From assembly GCA_965222825.1 (NCBI GenBank), contig OZ244964.1:930001-994000 (forward strand): 64,000 nucleotides of DNA, in the 5' to 3' direction. This DNA is from G965207335 sp965222825. GTDB lineage: Bacteria > Pseudomonadota > Gammaproteobacteria > PS1 > Pseudothioglobaceae. This document shows, piece by piece, positions 42,208-52,294 of this stretch (position 1 is its first letter; each line of letters starts with the position of its first letter). The notes under the pieces are model-generated. The model made no database searches and was not told where the DNA came from. It saw only the letters and a list, made by a program, of their open reading frames with translations. Position numbers and translations under genes: made by a program.

Positions 42208-44913
42208 TCAACCTCTTAGAGGTTGAGCCTCGGTTTTACCATGACATTGTTTAAACTTCTTTCCAGAACCACAAGGGCAAGGCTCATTTCTACCCACTTT
42301 TTTCTTAGACCTAACGAATGGTTTTTGTCGCTTTTGATTGTTATCAACGCTATCATCCAAACTATTTGCTTGTTGATGCTCATATTGCATATTTTGTTGT
42401 GATTGTTGTTTGATATTAGTATCATCATCTTTTATGCTTACGCTAGATATTATTTTTACAATTTCTAGGTTAATATTTTCTAATAAGTCATTAAACATTT
42501 GAAATGCTTCTGTTTTGTATTCTTGCACTGGGTTTTTTTGTGCATAACCTCTTAGACCAATACTTTGACGTAAATAATCCATAGCAGATAAATGCTCCTT
42601 CCAAAAGTGATCTAGGGTTTGTAGCATTACCGCTTTTTCAAAATTACGCATAACATCAGAGCCTACTAACTGCTCTTTATCATTGGAAACCTCCACTAAT
42701 TTAGTAATAATTAGCTCCAATAAATCGGTTATTTCTATACCATCATCTAGGTGCTTTTTAATATCTATATTGATGCTAAAATCAGACTTTAAAATATTAC
42801 GCAAGCCACTAATATCCCAGTCAGAATCAGCAATGCTGGTATTTATATATTGGTAAAATATGCCACTAATAACATCATAACGCATATTGTTTAAGTTAGT
42901 AGATACGCTATTAGCTAGTATTAAATCATCGCGTTTCTTATAAACAATTCGTCTTTGGTCATTAGAGACATTATCGTATTCTAGTAGTTGTTTGCGGGCA
43001 TCAAAATTATACCCTTCTACTTTTTTCTGAGCATTTTCAATAGCCCTATTTACCATATTATGCTCTATAGCTTCGCCATCTTTCATACCTAGTTTTGACA
43101 TCATAGATGCCATGCGCTCGGATGCAAAAATACGCATTAGATTATCTTCTAAGGATAAATAAAATCTAGTAGAGCCAATATCACCTTGACGGGCTGTTCT
43201 ACCCCTTAGTTGATTATCTACCCGTCTTGATTCATTTCTTTCTGTGCTAATTATATGTAGCCCGCCACAGGTTATTACCTCATTGTGATTTTTTTGCCAG
43301 TCCTTTTTATCTTTATCGCTACTATCATCTGATAATTTACCACCTAAAACTATATCTGTACCTCTACCTGCCATATTAGTTGCTATGGTAATAGAGCCTT
43401 TTCTACCGGCATTAGCTATTATTTGTGCCTCTCTTTCGTGTTGTTTAGCATTTAATACCTCGTGTTTAATTTTATTTTTATTAAGCATAGAGGATAACAA
43501 CTCTGAACTTTCAATGCTGCTAGTGCCAACCAATGCTGGTTGCCCCCTTGATAAACAATCCTTAATATCAGCATAAATAGCATCATATTTCTCGGCGCTA
43601 GTTAGATAAATAATATCGGATAAATCTTTGCGTTTAGACTTTCTATTAGGTGGAATTACCACAACCTTTAATCCGTAAATACTTTCTAACTCATATGCTT
43701 CTGTATCAGCTGTGCCAGTCATACCTGATAATTTATTGTATATTCTAAAATAGTTTTGAAAAGTAATTGACGCTAGGGTTTGATTTTCTTTTTTAATGCT
43801 AACATTTTCTTTGGCTTCTATTGCCTGATGTAATCCCTCAGACCACCTTCTACCTACCATAGTTCTACCTGTAAACTCATCAACTATAATAATTTCATCG
43901 TCTTGGACTATATAATCAACATCTTTTTTAAACAAAACATAAGCTCTAAGTGCTGAATTTAAATGCTGGGTTAGTAAAATATTTTTTGCATCATAAAGAC
44001 TTTCATCGTCTTTTAGCACTTTGTATTTTTTTAATAATTCTTCTGCTTTAGTATGACCTCTATCTGTTATTAAGACTTGTTTGTGTTTTTCTTCAACTGT
44101 ATAGTCGCCCTCTACTTTTATTACTATATCTTTACCTTGCCCACTCTCTTTTTGCTCACTAAATTTATGGATAAACTTGTTTATTGTTTTATATATTTGA
44201 CTGTAATCATCCGCAGGACCAGAAATAATTAGTGGTGTTCTTGCCTCATCAATTAAAATGGAATCAACTTCATCTACTATGGCAAAATTTAATTTTTTTT
44301 GAACTTTTTGTTCAATAGAAAAAGCCATATTATCTCGTAAGTAGTCAAATCCTAACTCATTGTTAGTGGCATAAACTATATCGCATTCATAGGCTTTTTT
44401 TCTATTATCAGGAGATAAATTAGCAACAATAACCCCAACCGACAAGCCCAAAAATCTGAAAATACCGCCCATCCAATCGGCATCTCTTTGTGCTAGGTAG
44501 TCGTTTACAGTAACTATGTGTAAACCATTGCCTTCTAAGGCATTTAGATAGGCTGGTAATGTTGCTACTAAGGTTTTGCCCTCACCTGTGCCCATTTCTG
44601 ATATTTTGCCTTGATGCAGTATAATACCACCTAATAACTGCACATCATAATGCCTTAGCCCTAATACTCTATCGCTGGTTTCACGAACAGCGGCAAATGC
44701 CTCTGGTAAAATATCATCCAAAGATGCACTATCTGCTAACTTATTTTTAAGGTGTATGGTTTTATTTTTTAATTGCTCGTCTGTTAAACTTTTGTATTCG
44801 CTACTATATTGGTTTATGGTTTCAACAGTCTTATTGAGTTTTTTTATTAAGCGTTGATTACTAGAACCTATAACTTTTAGTGCTATTTTATTTATAATAT
44901 TCATATTTAGCAA
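42208..44913 (-). CDS. secA: Preprotein translocase ATPase SecA
   Basis: A 901-residue SecA: Walker A MGTGEGKTLVATLPAYLNAL, Walker B VDEVDSILIDEARTPLIISG, FQNYFRIYNKLSGMTGTADT, TNMAGRGTDIVLGG, and the C-terminal zinc motif RNEPCPCGSGKKFKQCHG (CxCx8CH) that binds SecB. The start may be the ATG at 44904 (MNIINKIALKVIG) rather than 44913. It is transcribed divergently from a DUF721 gene, a common gammaproteobacterial arrangement. Confidence 0.98.
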   Translation of the reverse strand: MLNMNIINKIALKVIGSSNQRLIKKLNKTVETINQYSSEYKSLTDEQLKNKTIHLKNKLADSASLDDILPEAFAAVRETSDRVLGLRHYDVQLLGGIILHQGKISEMGTGEGKTLVATLPAYLNALEGNGLHIVTVNDYLAQRDADWMGGIFRFLGLSVGVIVANLSPDNRKKAYECDIVYATNNELGFDYLRDNMAFSIEQKVQKKLNFAIVDEVDSILIDEARTPLIISGPADDYSQIYKTINKFIHKFSEQKESGQGKDIVIKVEGDYTVEEKHKQVLITDRGHTKAEELLKKYKVLKDDESLYDAKNILLTQHLNSALRAYVLFKKDVDYIVQDDEIIIVDEFTGRTMVGRRWSEGLHQAIEAKENVSIKKENQTLASITFQNYFRIYNKLSGMTGTADTEAYELESIYGLKVVVIPPNRKSKRKDLSDIIYLTSAEKYDAIYADIKDCLSRGQPALVGTSSIESSELLSSMLNKNKIKHEVLNAKQHEREAQIIANAGRKGSITIATNMAGRGTDIVLGGKLSDDSSDKDKKDWQKNHNEVITCGGLHIISTERNESRRVDNQLRGRTARQGDIGSTRFYLSLEDNLMRIFASERMASMMSKLGMKDGEAIEHNMVNRAIENAQKKVEGYNFDARKQLLEYDNVSNDQRRIVYKKRDDLILANSVSTNLNNMRYDVISGIFYQYINTSIADSDWDISGLRNILKSDFSINIDIKKHLDDGIEITDLLELIITKLVEVSNDKEQLVGSDVMRNFEKAVMLQTLDHFWKEHLSAMDYLRQSIGLRGYAQKNPVQEYKTEAFQMFNDLLENINLEIVKIISSVSIKDDDTNIKQQSQQNMQYEHQQANSLDDSVDNNQKRQKPFVRSKKKVGRNEPCPCGSGKKFKQCHGKTEAQPLRG

Positions 44914-44927
44914 ACATATACTACTGA

Positions 44928-45224
44928 ATGCGTGATTTTACACCAACAAATAATAAAACATTAGGGGTATTGCCTTTGATACTTGATAAAGCCAGGACAA
45001 TTAATAAAATTAATTCTGAATTAGCACATAAACTACCTTATAATTTACAAAATAATATTCGTTTAATTAATATTGATTTGCAATTAGCAGTATTTACTTG
45101 TAATTCTGCTGCTATGGCTTTTCGTGCTAAGCAACAGCAAGATTTAATTTTATCATCCTTAAAACAAAACCCTAAAACTAAGCATATAAAGGCAATAAAA
45201 ATTAAGGTTTTACCACAAGAATAA
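44928..45224 (+). CDS. DUF721/DciA-like protein
   Basis: A 98-residue protein of the DUF721 type, whose DciA members help load the replicative helicase. The visible pattern is QLAVFTCNSAAMAFRAKQQQDLILSSL followed by a short basic C-terminus. Its place next to secA, divergently transcribed with only 14 bp between, is typical. The two promoters must overlap or lie inside the genes. Confidence 0.72.
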   Translation: MRDFTPTNNKTLGVLPLILDKARTINKINSELAHKLPYNLQNNIRLINIDLQLAVFTCNSAAMAFRAKQQQDLILSSLKQNPKTKHIKAIKIKVLPQE

Positions 45225-45234
45225 AATAATTAAT

Positions 45235-45612
45235 TTAATTTTTCTTATACTCATCAATGCTAAATTTTCCCGCACCAGTTGTAGCCAAAACAAGTAGCCC
45301 GCCTATCATAGCCATTTCTTTTAAAAATACCGCACCAAAAAAGTCATGAAAGATAAAAGCAGTTAATACAGTAAAACCAGCCAGAGCTAAGGCAGCAAGG
45401 CGAGTTTGATAACCTACAATTACCGCTAAACCACCTGCAAACTTCACAATAAACGCTAGCCAAACCAAAACTTCTGGCACACCCTTTGCATCGGCAAACT
45501 CAATAGGTAAGTTACCAGTGAATAAAGCAGCACCGCCTAGTGCGTAAATTAAACCCAATAAAAACCGCCCAATTAACAAAGTAACTGGACAATTATCCAT
45601 TTTTGATAACAT
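45235..45612 (-). CDS. DoxX-family membrane protein
   Basis: A 125-residue protein with four membrane helices: TLLIGRFLLGLIYALGGAALF, FIVKFAGGLAVIVGYQTRLAA, ALAGFTVLTAFIFHDFF and AMIGGLLVLATTGAGKFSIDEY, the DoxX/YphA pattern. Some relatives act in thiosulfate or quinone-linked redox; the role here is unknown. A good ribosome binding site (AAGGAGA on the minus strand) precedes the ATG. Confidence 0.87.
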   Translation of the reverse strand: MLSKMDNCPVTLLIGRFLLGLIYALGGAALFTGNLPIEFADAKGVPEVLVWLAFIVKFAGGLAVIVGYQTRLAALALAGFTVLTAFIFHDFFGAVFLKEMAMIGGLLVLATTGAGKFSIDEYKKN

Positions 45613-45677
45613 AATCTTCTCCTTATTATATTTACAAGTAGTTATTATATTACAAAATTACGCTGTGAGTAAAAAAA

Positions 45678-46499
45678 TTATATATTTCTTAATAAATCAT
45701 TAATGCTGGTTTTAGAACGAGTCTTAGCATCAACTTGTTTTACTATTACCGCACAATACAATGAGTAAGTACCATCTTTTGCAGGTAAATTACCAGATAC
45801 CACAACAGAGCCAGCAGGCACTCTTCCGTAAATAACCTCGCCTGTTTCACGGTTAAATATTTTTGTGCTTTGCCCTATATAAACACCCATAGATATTACT
45901 GAGCCTGCTTCTACTATAACGCCTTCTACCACTTCTGAGCGAGCACCTATAAAGCAATTATCTTCAATAATGGTGGGGCTAGCTTGTAGGGGCTCTAGCA
46001 CACCGCCTATACCAACGCCACCTGATAGATGGACATTTTTACCAATTTGGGCACATGAGCCAACAGTTGCCCAAGTATCTACCATAGTATTACTATCAAC
46101 AAAAGCACCAATATTAACATAAGATGGCATTAACACCACACCACTAGCTATATAAGAGCCATAACGAACACTAGCAGGAGGAACTATTCTAACACCAGAG
46201 CTCTCTAAGTCCTTAGCACTAACACCAGCATATTTTGATGGAACTTTATCGTAATACTGAGTCCAGTTATTAGCAATAATTTGATTATTATTTAATCTAA
46301 ATGATAGTAGCACTGCTTTTTTAAGCCACTGATTAACCTCCCAGTTACCTACTGCTTTTTGATTAGCAATTCTTTTTTTGCCACTATCTAACAAATTTAT
46401 TGCCTCAGATACCGTTTCTTTTACTTCATTAGATGCGTTTTGTGGGGTAATACTAGCCCTGTTGTCAAAGGCTTTATTTATTATATTCTCTATGGTCAT
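45678..46499 (-). CDS. dapD: Tetrahydrodipicolinate N-succinyltransferase
   Basis: A 273-residue left-handed beta-helix acyltransferase in lysine/diaminopimelate synthesis. The N-terminal helical domain includes LDSGKKRIANQKAVGNWEVN; hexapeptide repeats run through VRYGSYIASGVVLMPSYVNI, HLSGGVGIGGVLEPLQASPT and FIGARSEVVEGVIVEAGSVI. Length matches the family (about 274). It stands alone. Confidence 0.97.
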   Translation of the reverse strand: MTIENIINKAFDNRASITPQNASNEVKETVSEAINLLDSGKKRIANQKAVGNWEVNQWLKKAVLLSFRLNNNQIIANNWTQYYDKVPSKYAGVSAKDLESSGVRIVPPASVRYGSYIASGVVLMPSYVNIGAFVDSNTMVDTWATVGSCAQIGKNVHLSGGVGIGGVLEPLQASPTIIEDNCFIGARSEVVEGVIVEAGSVISMGVYIGQSTKIFNRETGEVIYGRVPAGSVVVSGNLPAKDGTYSLYCAVIVKQVDAKTRSKTSINDLLRNI

Positions 46500-46572
46500 A
46501 ATAATCAGTAAAATACTATATTAAATATTGGCAGTAATTATACTTAATTTTTTAACATAAAATATACTTTAA

Positions 46573-47037
46573 ATGGCGACTAAACACAATAAGTTTTTTT
46601 ATAAAAGCCATATTATTGTGTTGATGATAATATTATTTTTTGTCATAGTGGGGATTATTATTTATATAACTATTAATAATTTTAATCAAGACTATAATTA
46701 CAACATAAACATAAAAAATAGACAAAAAATATCAGCTCAAGGATACGAATTAATAGCAAATATTCCTGATAATATTAAGGTCAATATGGATAATATATAT
46801 AGGGTAAAAATTAGCAAAAAAAATCAAAATATAATTAATGCTAGTATTATTGCTTATTTTTACTATGCAGATAATAAAAAATATGATTTTCATACACCGT
46901 TAGTATATGTTGGTAATGGTTATTATCAAGGTAAAATATCACTACCACTAAATGGAGTGTGGAGTTTAGTTATAAAGGCAAAAAAAGATGATTATTTGCA
47001 AATAAGTGCCTTTGATTTATTTGCTAAAAACAATTAA
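46573..47037 (+). CDS. FixH-like membrane protein
   Basis: A 154-residue protein with one N-terminal membrane helix (IIVLMIILFFVIVGIIIYITI) and a periplasmic beta-sandwich ending YYQGKISLPLNGVWSLVIKA, resembling FixH (G-W-x-L/I pattern). FixH proteins help assemble cbb3-type oxidase copper sites. No other ccoNOP/fixGIS genes are near: it directly precedes rsxA (2-bp gap), so a role with Rnf is also possible. Confidence 0.68.
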   Translation: MATKHNKFFYKSHIIVLMIILFFVIVGIIIYITINNFNQDYNYNINIKNRQKISAQGYELIANIPDNIKVNMDNIYRVKISKKNQNIINASIIAYFYYADNKKYDFHTPLVYVGNGYYQGKISLPLNGVWSLVIKAKKDDYLQISAFDLFAKNN

Positions 47038-47039
47038 AT

Positions 47040-47615
47040 ATGGATATTATTTTAATATTAATAAGCACTATTTTGGTTAATAACTTTGTCCTAGTTAAGT
47101 TTTTAGGATTGTGTCCATTTATGGGGGTATCTAAAAAGTTAGATACCGCTATTGGTATGAGTTTTGCTACTACTTTTGTGCTAACTTTATCTAGTATTAC
47201 TAGTTATTTAATTAACACTTACATTTTAATACCTCTAGCATTGGAATTTTTACGGACTATTGTTTTTATTGTTGCTATTGCTGGTGTTGTTGGCTTTACT
47301 GAATTAGTGGTTAATAAAACCAGCCCATTGTTAAAGCAAACCTTAGGGGTATTTTTACCACTTATTACCACTAATTGTGCGGTGCTTGGGGTGGCGTTGC
47401 TTAGTGTTGGCAAACAACATAGTTTTTTAGCAGCAGGTGTTTATGGTTTTGGTGCTGCTATTGGCTTTTCTCTGGTATTGATTTTATTTTCTGCACTCAG
47501 AGAAAAAATAAATGGTGCAGATATTCCTACCCCATTTCAAGGTGTGCCTATTGCCCTTATTACAGCAGGTATTATGTCTATGGCTTTTATGGGATTTATT
47601 GGCTTAGCAAAATGA
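47040..47615 (+). CDS. rsxA: Rnf/Rsx electron transport complex subunit A
   Basis: A 191-residue six-helix membrane protein: ILISTILVNNFVLVKFLGLCPFMGVSKKLDTAIGMSFATT, GFTELVVNKTSPLLKQTLGVFLPLITTNCAVLGVAL and GFGAAIGFSLVLILFSALRE are the diagnostic RnfA blocks, with cysteines in the membrane cavities that hold a shared Fe-S cluster with RnfE. It starts the rsxABCDG operon and overlaps rsxB by 4 bp. Confidence 0.97.
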   Translation: MDIILILISTILVNNFVLVKFLGLCPFMGVSKKLDTAIGMSFATTFVLTLSSITSYLINTYILIPLALEFLRTIVFIVAIAGVVGFTELVVNKTSPLLKQTLGVFLPLITTNCAVLGVALLSVGKQHSFLAAGVYGFGAAIGFSLVLILFSALREKINGADIPTPFQGVPIALITAGIMSMAFMGFIGLAK

Positions 47616-48145
47616 TAATATCAATAATGATACTTGCAGTTTTAGCACTATTACTGGGGCTGGTATTAGGTATATCAGCAATATTTTTAAAAAATAATGA
47701 CAATACCCTAGCCGATGAAATAGAAGCAATACTACCGCAAACCCAATGCGGGCAATGTAATTATCCAGGTTGCAGACCTTATGCAGAGGCGATAGCAAAA
47801 GGTGAGGCAAGCATAAATCAATGTCCTCCTGGTGGACAAGATGGTATTGATGCTTTGGCAAATTTATTAGCAGTAGAAACTATGGAGTTAAATGCCGAAA
47901 ATGGTGAGGAAAAACCCAAAGGCATTGCTTTTATTAGAGAGGCTGAATGTATAGGGTGCACTCTGTGCATTCAAGCGTGTCCTGTTGATGCTATTTTAGG
48001 GGCATCAAAAACAATGACTACTGTTATTGCCATAGAATGCACAGGTTGTGAGTTGTGCATTCCTGTTTGTCCTGTTGATTGTATTGATATGGTAGTTGCA
48101 ACGGTTGATATTGATAACTATGTTCCTCAAAAACAAGCAATATAA
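47612..48145 (+). CDS. rsxB: Rnf/Rsx complex ferredoxin subunit B
   Basis: A 177-residue protein: one N-terminal membrane helix, a CGQCNYPGCRPYAEAI [4Fe-4S] motif, then two ferredoxin motifs (CIGCTLCIQACPVDAI and CTGCELCIPVCPVDCI). It relays electrons through the Rnf complex. It overlaps rsxA by 4 bp and rsxC by 1 bp. Confidence 0.97.
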   Translation: MIISIMILAVLALLLGLVLGISAIFLKNNDNTLADEIEAILPQTQCGQCNYPGCRPYAEAIAKGEASINQCPPGGQDGIDALANLLAVETMELNAENGEEKPKGIAFIREAECIGCTLCIQACPVDAILGASKTMTTVIAIECTGCELCIPVCPVDCIDMVVATVDIDNYVPQKQAI

Positions 48146-49692
48146 TGACAGTAGTTAAAATAGCAAATAATTTTTCTGGTGGCTTAGAGCTAGTAAAAGC
48201 TCTGCAAACGCCTAAACTAGATATTATTACTGCCAAATTACCAGATAAGGTTATTTTACCACTGGTGCAAAAATCTGGTGTCTGTGCTAAGCCCATTGTT
48301 AAGGTGGGTGATAGGGTATTAACAGGGCAAATAATAGCACACGGTGTAGGTAATTTCATTGACAACCCTTATTGTCAAGATATTAGAAGTAGTATTTCTG
48401 GTATTGTAATTGCAATTGGCAACAATAAATACATCAACCAGTCAAACTTAGAAGTAGAATCAATAACAATCAAATCTGATGGTAAAGACGAGCACATTAT
48501 AAGTAGTGGGTGCGGCAATGATTTTAGTAAATGTGATAGTAAAACCCTAATTGAATATATTAGAAGTTGTGGGATTGTTGGTTTAGGTGGCTCTGGTTTT
48601 CCAACTAATGTCAAGCTCAGCAAATTACAAAATACACACACAGTAATTGTAAATGGTGTTGAGTGTGAGCCTAATATTAGTTGTGATGACGCACTAATGC
48701 AAAATAGTGCACAAGATATTATCATTGGTGCCAAAATACTACTACATATTACTAATGCTAATAAAGCTATTATTGCTATTGAGGCTAATAAATTACTAGC
48801 TATTGATAAAATAAAACAAGCAAACAATGACAATAGGATAGAAATAGCGATAATGCCTAATAAATATGTATCTGGCTATGAAAAAGTTTTAATAAAATCA
48901 TTATTAAATATTGCAATTCCAGTAGATAAACACACGGTTGAAATGGGTATTTTGTGCCAAAATGTAGGCACAGTGGTTGCTATATATGATGCAGTAATTA
49001 ATAAACAACCGCTAATATCAAGAGTAATAACTATAACAGGAGATGCACTTGAAGCACAGCAAAATTACTTAGTGCGATTGGGGTGTAATATAGCAAATTT
49101 ACTACCAAAACCAATTAATACAAATAGTCTAATAAACGACAAAATAAGTATAATAATAGGCGGTCATATGATGGGAGTTAGTATAAAAGATACTAACTAC
49201 CCGGTTAATAAAACCACTAATTGTATTTTTATTAATAAAAAACAACAAAAACCTAAACAACAAGCGTGTATTAGGTGCGGTGCTTGTCATCAGGTATGCC
49301 CTATTAGTTTATTGCCACAACAATTGTATTGGTATAGTAGGTCTGAGGAAATAGACAAGGCATTAGATAATAATTTATTGGAGTGTATTGAATGTAATTG
49401 TTGCACCGCTGTTTGCCCTAGCAATATTCCATTGGTTGATTATTTTCGCCACTCCAAAGCAATATACCACAAACAAGAATTAGATGTTAAACAAGCAAAT
49501 ATTGCCAAGGATAGATTTGAATTTAGAAATTACCGTTTAGCAAGAAATGCCACAGAGAGAAAAAAATTAATGGCAGAAAAAAAGGCTAAAATACAACAAA
49601 AAATGCTAGCAGAAAAATCTCAAAAAGATAAAATACAACAAGCACTACAAAGAGTAAAAAATAAAAAAAATAATGATAGCATCAACAAGTAG
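48145..49692 (+). CDS. rsxC: Rnf/Rsx complex subunit C (NADH-binding)
   Basis: A 515-residue subunit with the flavin/NADH-binding Nqo1-like fold (SCGIVGLGGSGFPTNVKL, VNGVECEPNISCDD) and two C-terminal [4Fe-4S] motifs (CIRCGACHQVCPISL and CIECNCCTAVCPSNI), followed by a short Lys/Gln-rich tail rather than the long Ala-rich repeat of E. coli RsxC. It starts on the last base of rsxB and overlaps rsxD by 20 bp. Confidence 0.96.
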   Translation: MTVVKIANNFSGGLELVKALQTPKLDIITAKLPDKVILPLVQKSGVCAKPIVKVGDRVLTGQIIAHGVGNFIDNPYCQDIRSSISGIVIAIGNNKYINQSNLEVESITIKSDGKDEHIISSGCGNDFSKCDSKTLIEYIRSCGIVGLGGSGFPTNVKLSKLQNTHTVIVNGVECEPNISCDDALMQNSAQDIIIGAKILLHITNANKAIIAIEANKLLAIDKIKQANNDNRIEIAIMPNKYVSGYEKVLIKSLLNIAIPVDKHTVEMGILCQNVGTVVAIYDAVINKQPLISRVITITGDALEAQQNYLVRLGCNIANLLPKPINTNSLINDKISIIIGGHMMGVSIKDTNYPVNKTTNCIFINKKQQKPKQQACIRCGACHQVCPISLLPQQLYWYSRSEEIDKALDNNLLECIECNCCTAVCPSNIPLVDYFRHSKAIYHKQELDVKQANIAKDRFEFRNYRLARNATERKKLMAEKKAKIQQKMLAEKSQKDKIQQALQRVKNKKNNDSINK

Positions 49693-50590
49693 CATAATGA
49701 AAAGTGTTATCTATGCCTTAGTATTAGGCATTGCTGCTAATGTGTATTTTTTTGGCTTTGGGGTTATAATTCAAATTATACTAGCAATAATAACAGCTAT
49801 AATTGTAGAAGCTATTATGTTGCGACTACGAAATAAGCCAGTATATGAGACTATTGCCGATAATTCTGCTGTTTTAAGTGCTGTATTATTAGCAATATCA
49901 ATACCGACTATTGCACCTTGGTGGTTAATAGTAGTAGGGGTTAGTTTTGCCATTATTTTTGGTAAGCAAATATACGGTGGCTTGGGAAATAATAGTTTTA
50001 ATCCTGCTATGGTTGGTTATGTATTTTTACTAATATCTTACCCGCTAGAAATGACAGGGTGGCAGAGTGGTTTTTTATCTTTTAATGAAGTATTAACACA
50101 TATTTTTAACTATAATCCAGCAGATAGTATAACAGGTGCTACTATTTTAGATATTGCTAATAACAAAACAAAGACACAACTAATTAGTTTATCAGAGCCA
50201 ATAATATGGATAAATATTGGTTTTTTACTAGGCGGGGGGTATTTATTATTTAGAAGAGTTATTTTTTTTCATATTCCAATATCACTACTAGCTGGAATGA
50301 TATTTATGGTGTTATTCTTGCAATTATTCATTGATACAAACAGTATTATAGTGCATTTATTCGCAGGCTCTACTATGTTAGGAGCATTTTTTATTGCCAC
50401 AGACCCTATAACTGCCAGCACAACCAATATAGGAAGACTAATTTATGGTTTTAGCATTGGAGTATTGATAATTATTATAAGAGAATTAGGCGGATACTAT
50501 CCAGATGGTATAGCATTTGCAGTCCTACTAATGAATATTATTGCCCCAATATTAGATATTTATACCAAACCCAAAACATTTGCTAAATAA
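49673..50590 (+). CDS. rsxD: Rnf/Rsx complex subunit D (FMN-carrying)
   Basis: A 305-residue membrane subunit. The covalent FMN threonine is in ADSITGATIL. Other blocks are VSIPTIAPWW-like AISIPTIAPWWLIVVGVSFA, GGLGNNSFNPAMVGYV and FFIATDPITASTTNIGRLIYG. The start at 49673 overlaps rsxC by 20 bp; ATG 49697 is an alternative. The N-terminus is shorter than in E. coli (352 residues in total). Confidence 0.95.
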   Translation: MIASTSSIMKSVIYALVLGIAANVYFFGFGVIIQIILAIITAIIVEAIMLRLRNKPVYETIADNSAVLSAVLLAISIPTIAPWWLIVVGVSFAIIFGKQIYGGLGNNSFNPAMVGYVFLLISYPLEMTGWQSGFLSFNEVLTHIFNYNPADSITGATILDIANNKTKTQLISLSEPIIWINIGFLLGGGYLLFRRVIFFHIPISLLAGMIFMVLFLQLFIDTNSIIVHLFAGSTMLGAFFIATDPITASTTNIGRLIYGFSIGVLIIIIRELGGYYPDGIAFAVLLMNIIAPILDIYTKPKTFAK

Positions 50591-50592
50591 TT

Positions 50593-51207
50593 ATGGCAAA
50601 AATAAATATAACTCCAGCTATTAAATCAGCAATTAGTTTGGCTGTTTTTACCGTAGTCTGCATATTTTTTGTAGAGCTTACTTATAATATTACTAAGGAT
50701 ACTATTAATGAGAATATAGCCAAAGTATTGCTAAAAAATATAAACGAATTAGTGCCTAATTACGATAATGATATTATTAACGATAAAGTTATTATTAATA
50801 CTGCACTATATAACAGTAAGCAAGATATAACTATTTATTACGCTAAAAAAAATAACAAAGTTTTTGCTTACCTAATAAGTTATATTTATCCTAATGGCTA
50901 TAATGGCGATATAAAACTACTTAGTGCTATAGACCTAAGCAATAAAATAATAGGCACTAGGGTAATTACTCATAAAGAAACACCAGGTCTAGGCGATGGT
51001 ATTCAAAGCAATAAATCTAACTGGATAAAACAGTTTAATAATACTATGCTAAAAAATACCTTATTAACACAATGGCAGGTAAAAAAAGACGGTGGTCAGT
51101 TTGACCAGCTAACAGGCGCTACTATTACTTCAAATGCTGTTATTAGTGCAGTTTATGAGCTACTATTATTTTTAAAAACCAATAAAAAACAATATGCTCC
51201 TCAATGA
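50593..51207 (+). CDS. rsxG: Rnf/Rsx complex subunit G (FMN-carrying)
   Basis: A 204-residue protein with an N-terminal membrane helix and a periplasmic FMN domain. ETPGLGDGIQSNKSNWI and QFDQLTGATITSNAVISAV (second Thr of TGAT is the flavinylation site) are diagnostic. It would be the penultimate gene of a standard rnfABCDGE operon, but queA follows directly, overlapping by 14 bp, and rnfE is absent. Confidence 0.95.
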   Translation: MAKINITPAIKSAISLAVFTVVCIFFVELTYNITKDTINENIAKVLLKNINELVPNYDNDIINDKVIINTALYNSKQDITIYYAKKNNKVFAYLISYIYPNGYNGDIKLLSAIDLSNKIIGTRVITHKETPGLGDGIQSNKSNWIKQFNNTMLKNTLLTQWQVKKDGGQFDQLTGATITSNAVISAVYELLLFLKTNKKQYAPQ

Positions 51208-52294
51208 TTTTGACTATTATTTACCAAAGGAATTAATAGCTCAAAATGCTACTAAAAATAGAGCAAATAGTAGACTATTAGTAGCAGGCGATAAAATTAT
51301 TGACACTAAGTTTAATAAACTAACTAAATATTTAACCGCTGGCGACTTATTGGTATTAAATGATACCAAAGTAATGCAGGCAAGACTTTATGGCAAAAAA
51401 ACTACTGGTGCTAGCGTAGAAATAATGCTTGAGCGGATTTTAGTTGATAATTGTGCTAAGGCAATTATAAAGTCTAGCAAAGCACCAAAAATAAATACTA
51501 AATTAATTATTAGCACTAATATTAGTGCTATTGTTTTGGCTAAAAATGGCTATTTATATACTTTAAAATTTAGCGGTGCTGATATTAATAGTATTTTAGA
51601 TAACTACGGCAATACTCCGCTACCGCCTTATATTAAAAAGTCTGCAACGATATCTGATAAAACTCGCTATCAAAGTGTTTTTGCTAAGCATCTAGGTTCA
51701 GTAGCAGCACCTACTGCTGGATTACATTTTGATAATAAGTTATTAGCAGAGTTAGAAAAACAAGATATAAATCATACTTTTATTACCTTACACATTGGAC
51801 TAGGGACATTTTTAGCGGTAAAAACTAATAATATCAAAGACCATAAAATGCACAACGAGTATTTTAGTATTAGCCAAGAAAGTGCTGATAAAATCAATAG
51901 CACTAAGCAACACGGTAAAAGAGTTGTTGCGGTAGGAACAACAGTGGTTCGCACGCTAGAAAGTGCAATAAAATTATGTAATAACCACCTACAAGAGGTA
52001 TCAGGCAATACTAATATCTTTATATACCCAGGGTTTAAATTTATAGTTGTTGATAGTCTTATTACTAATTTTCATTTGCCAAAATCAAGTTTATTAATGC
52101 TAGTAAGTGCCTTTTACGGTCATAATAATATCAAAAATATATATCAACACGCAATTAATAAAAAATACCGTTTTTTTAGTTATGGCGATGCTATGCTTAT
52201 AAAAAACAAAAATATTATATATAAAAATACTAAAAACAATAAAATAATTTGTAAATATTTATCTAATTTTTATTCAAACTACAAAATAATTTAA
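51194..52294 (+). CDS. queA: tRNA preQ1 34 S-adenosylmethionine ribosyltransferase-isomerase
   Basis: A 366-residue enzyme of queuosine synthesis: DYYLPKELIAQNATKNRANS, LVLNDTKVMQARLYGKK, SVAAPTAGLHFD, and FHLPKSSLLMLVSAFYG are QueA signatures. After the usual end (YGDAMLI) it carries about 30 extra Lys/Asn-rich residues. It overlaps rsxG by 14 bp and so is tied to the rsx transcript. Confidence 0.95.
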   Translation: MLLNDFDYYLPKELIAQNATKNRANSRLLVAGDKIIDTKFNKLTKYLTAGDLLVLNDTKVMQARLYGKKTTGASVEIMLERILVDNCAKAIIKSSKAPKINTKLIISTNISAIVLAKNGYLYTLKFSGADINSILDNYGNTPLPPYIKKSATISDKTRYQSVFAKHLGSVAAPTAGLHFDNKLLAELEKQDINHTFITLHIGLGTFLAVKTNNIKDHKMHNEYFSISQESADKINSTKQHGKRVVAVGTTVVRTLESAIKLCNNHLQEVSGNTNIFIYPGFKFIVVDSLITNFHLPKSSLLMLVSAFYGHNNIKNIYQHAINKKYRFFSYGDAMLIKNKNIIYKNTKNNKIICKYLSNFYSNYKII

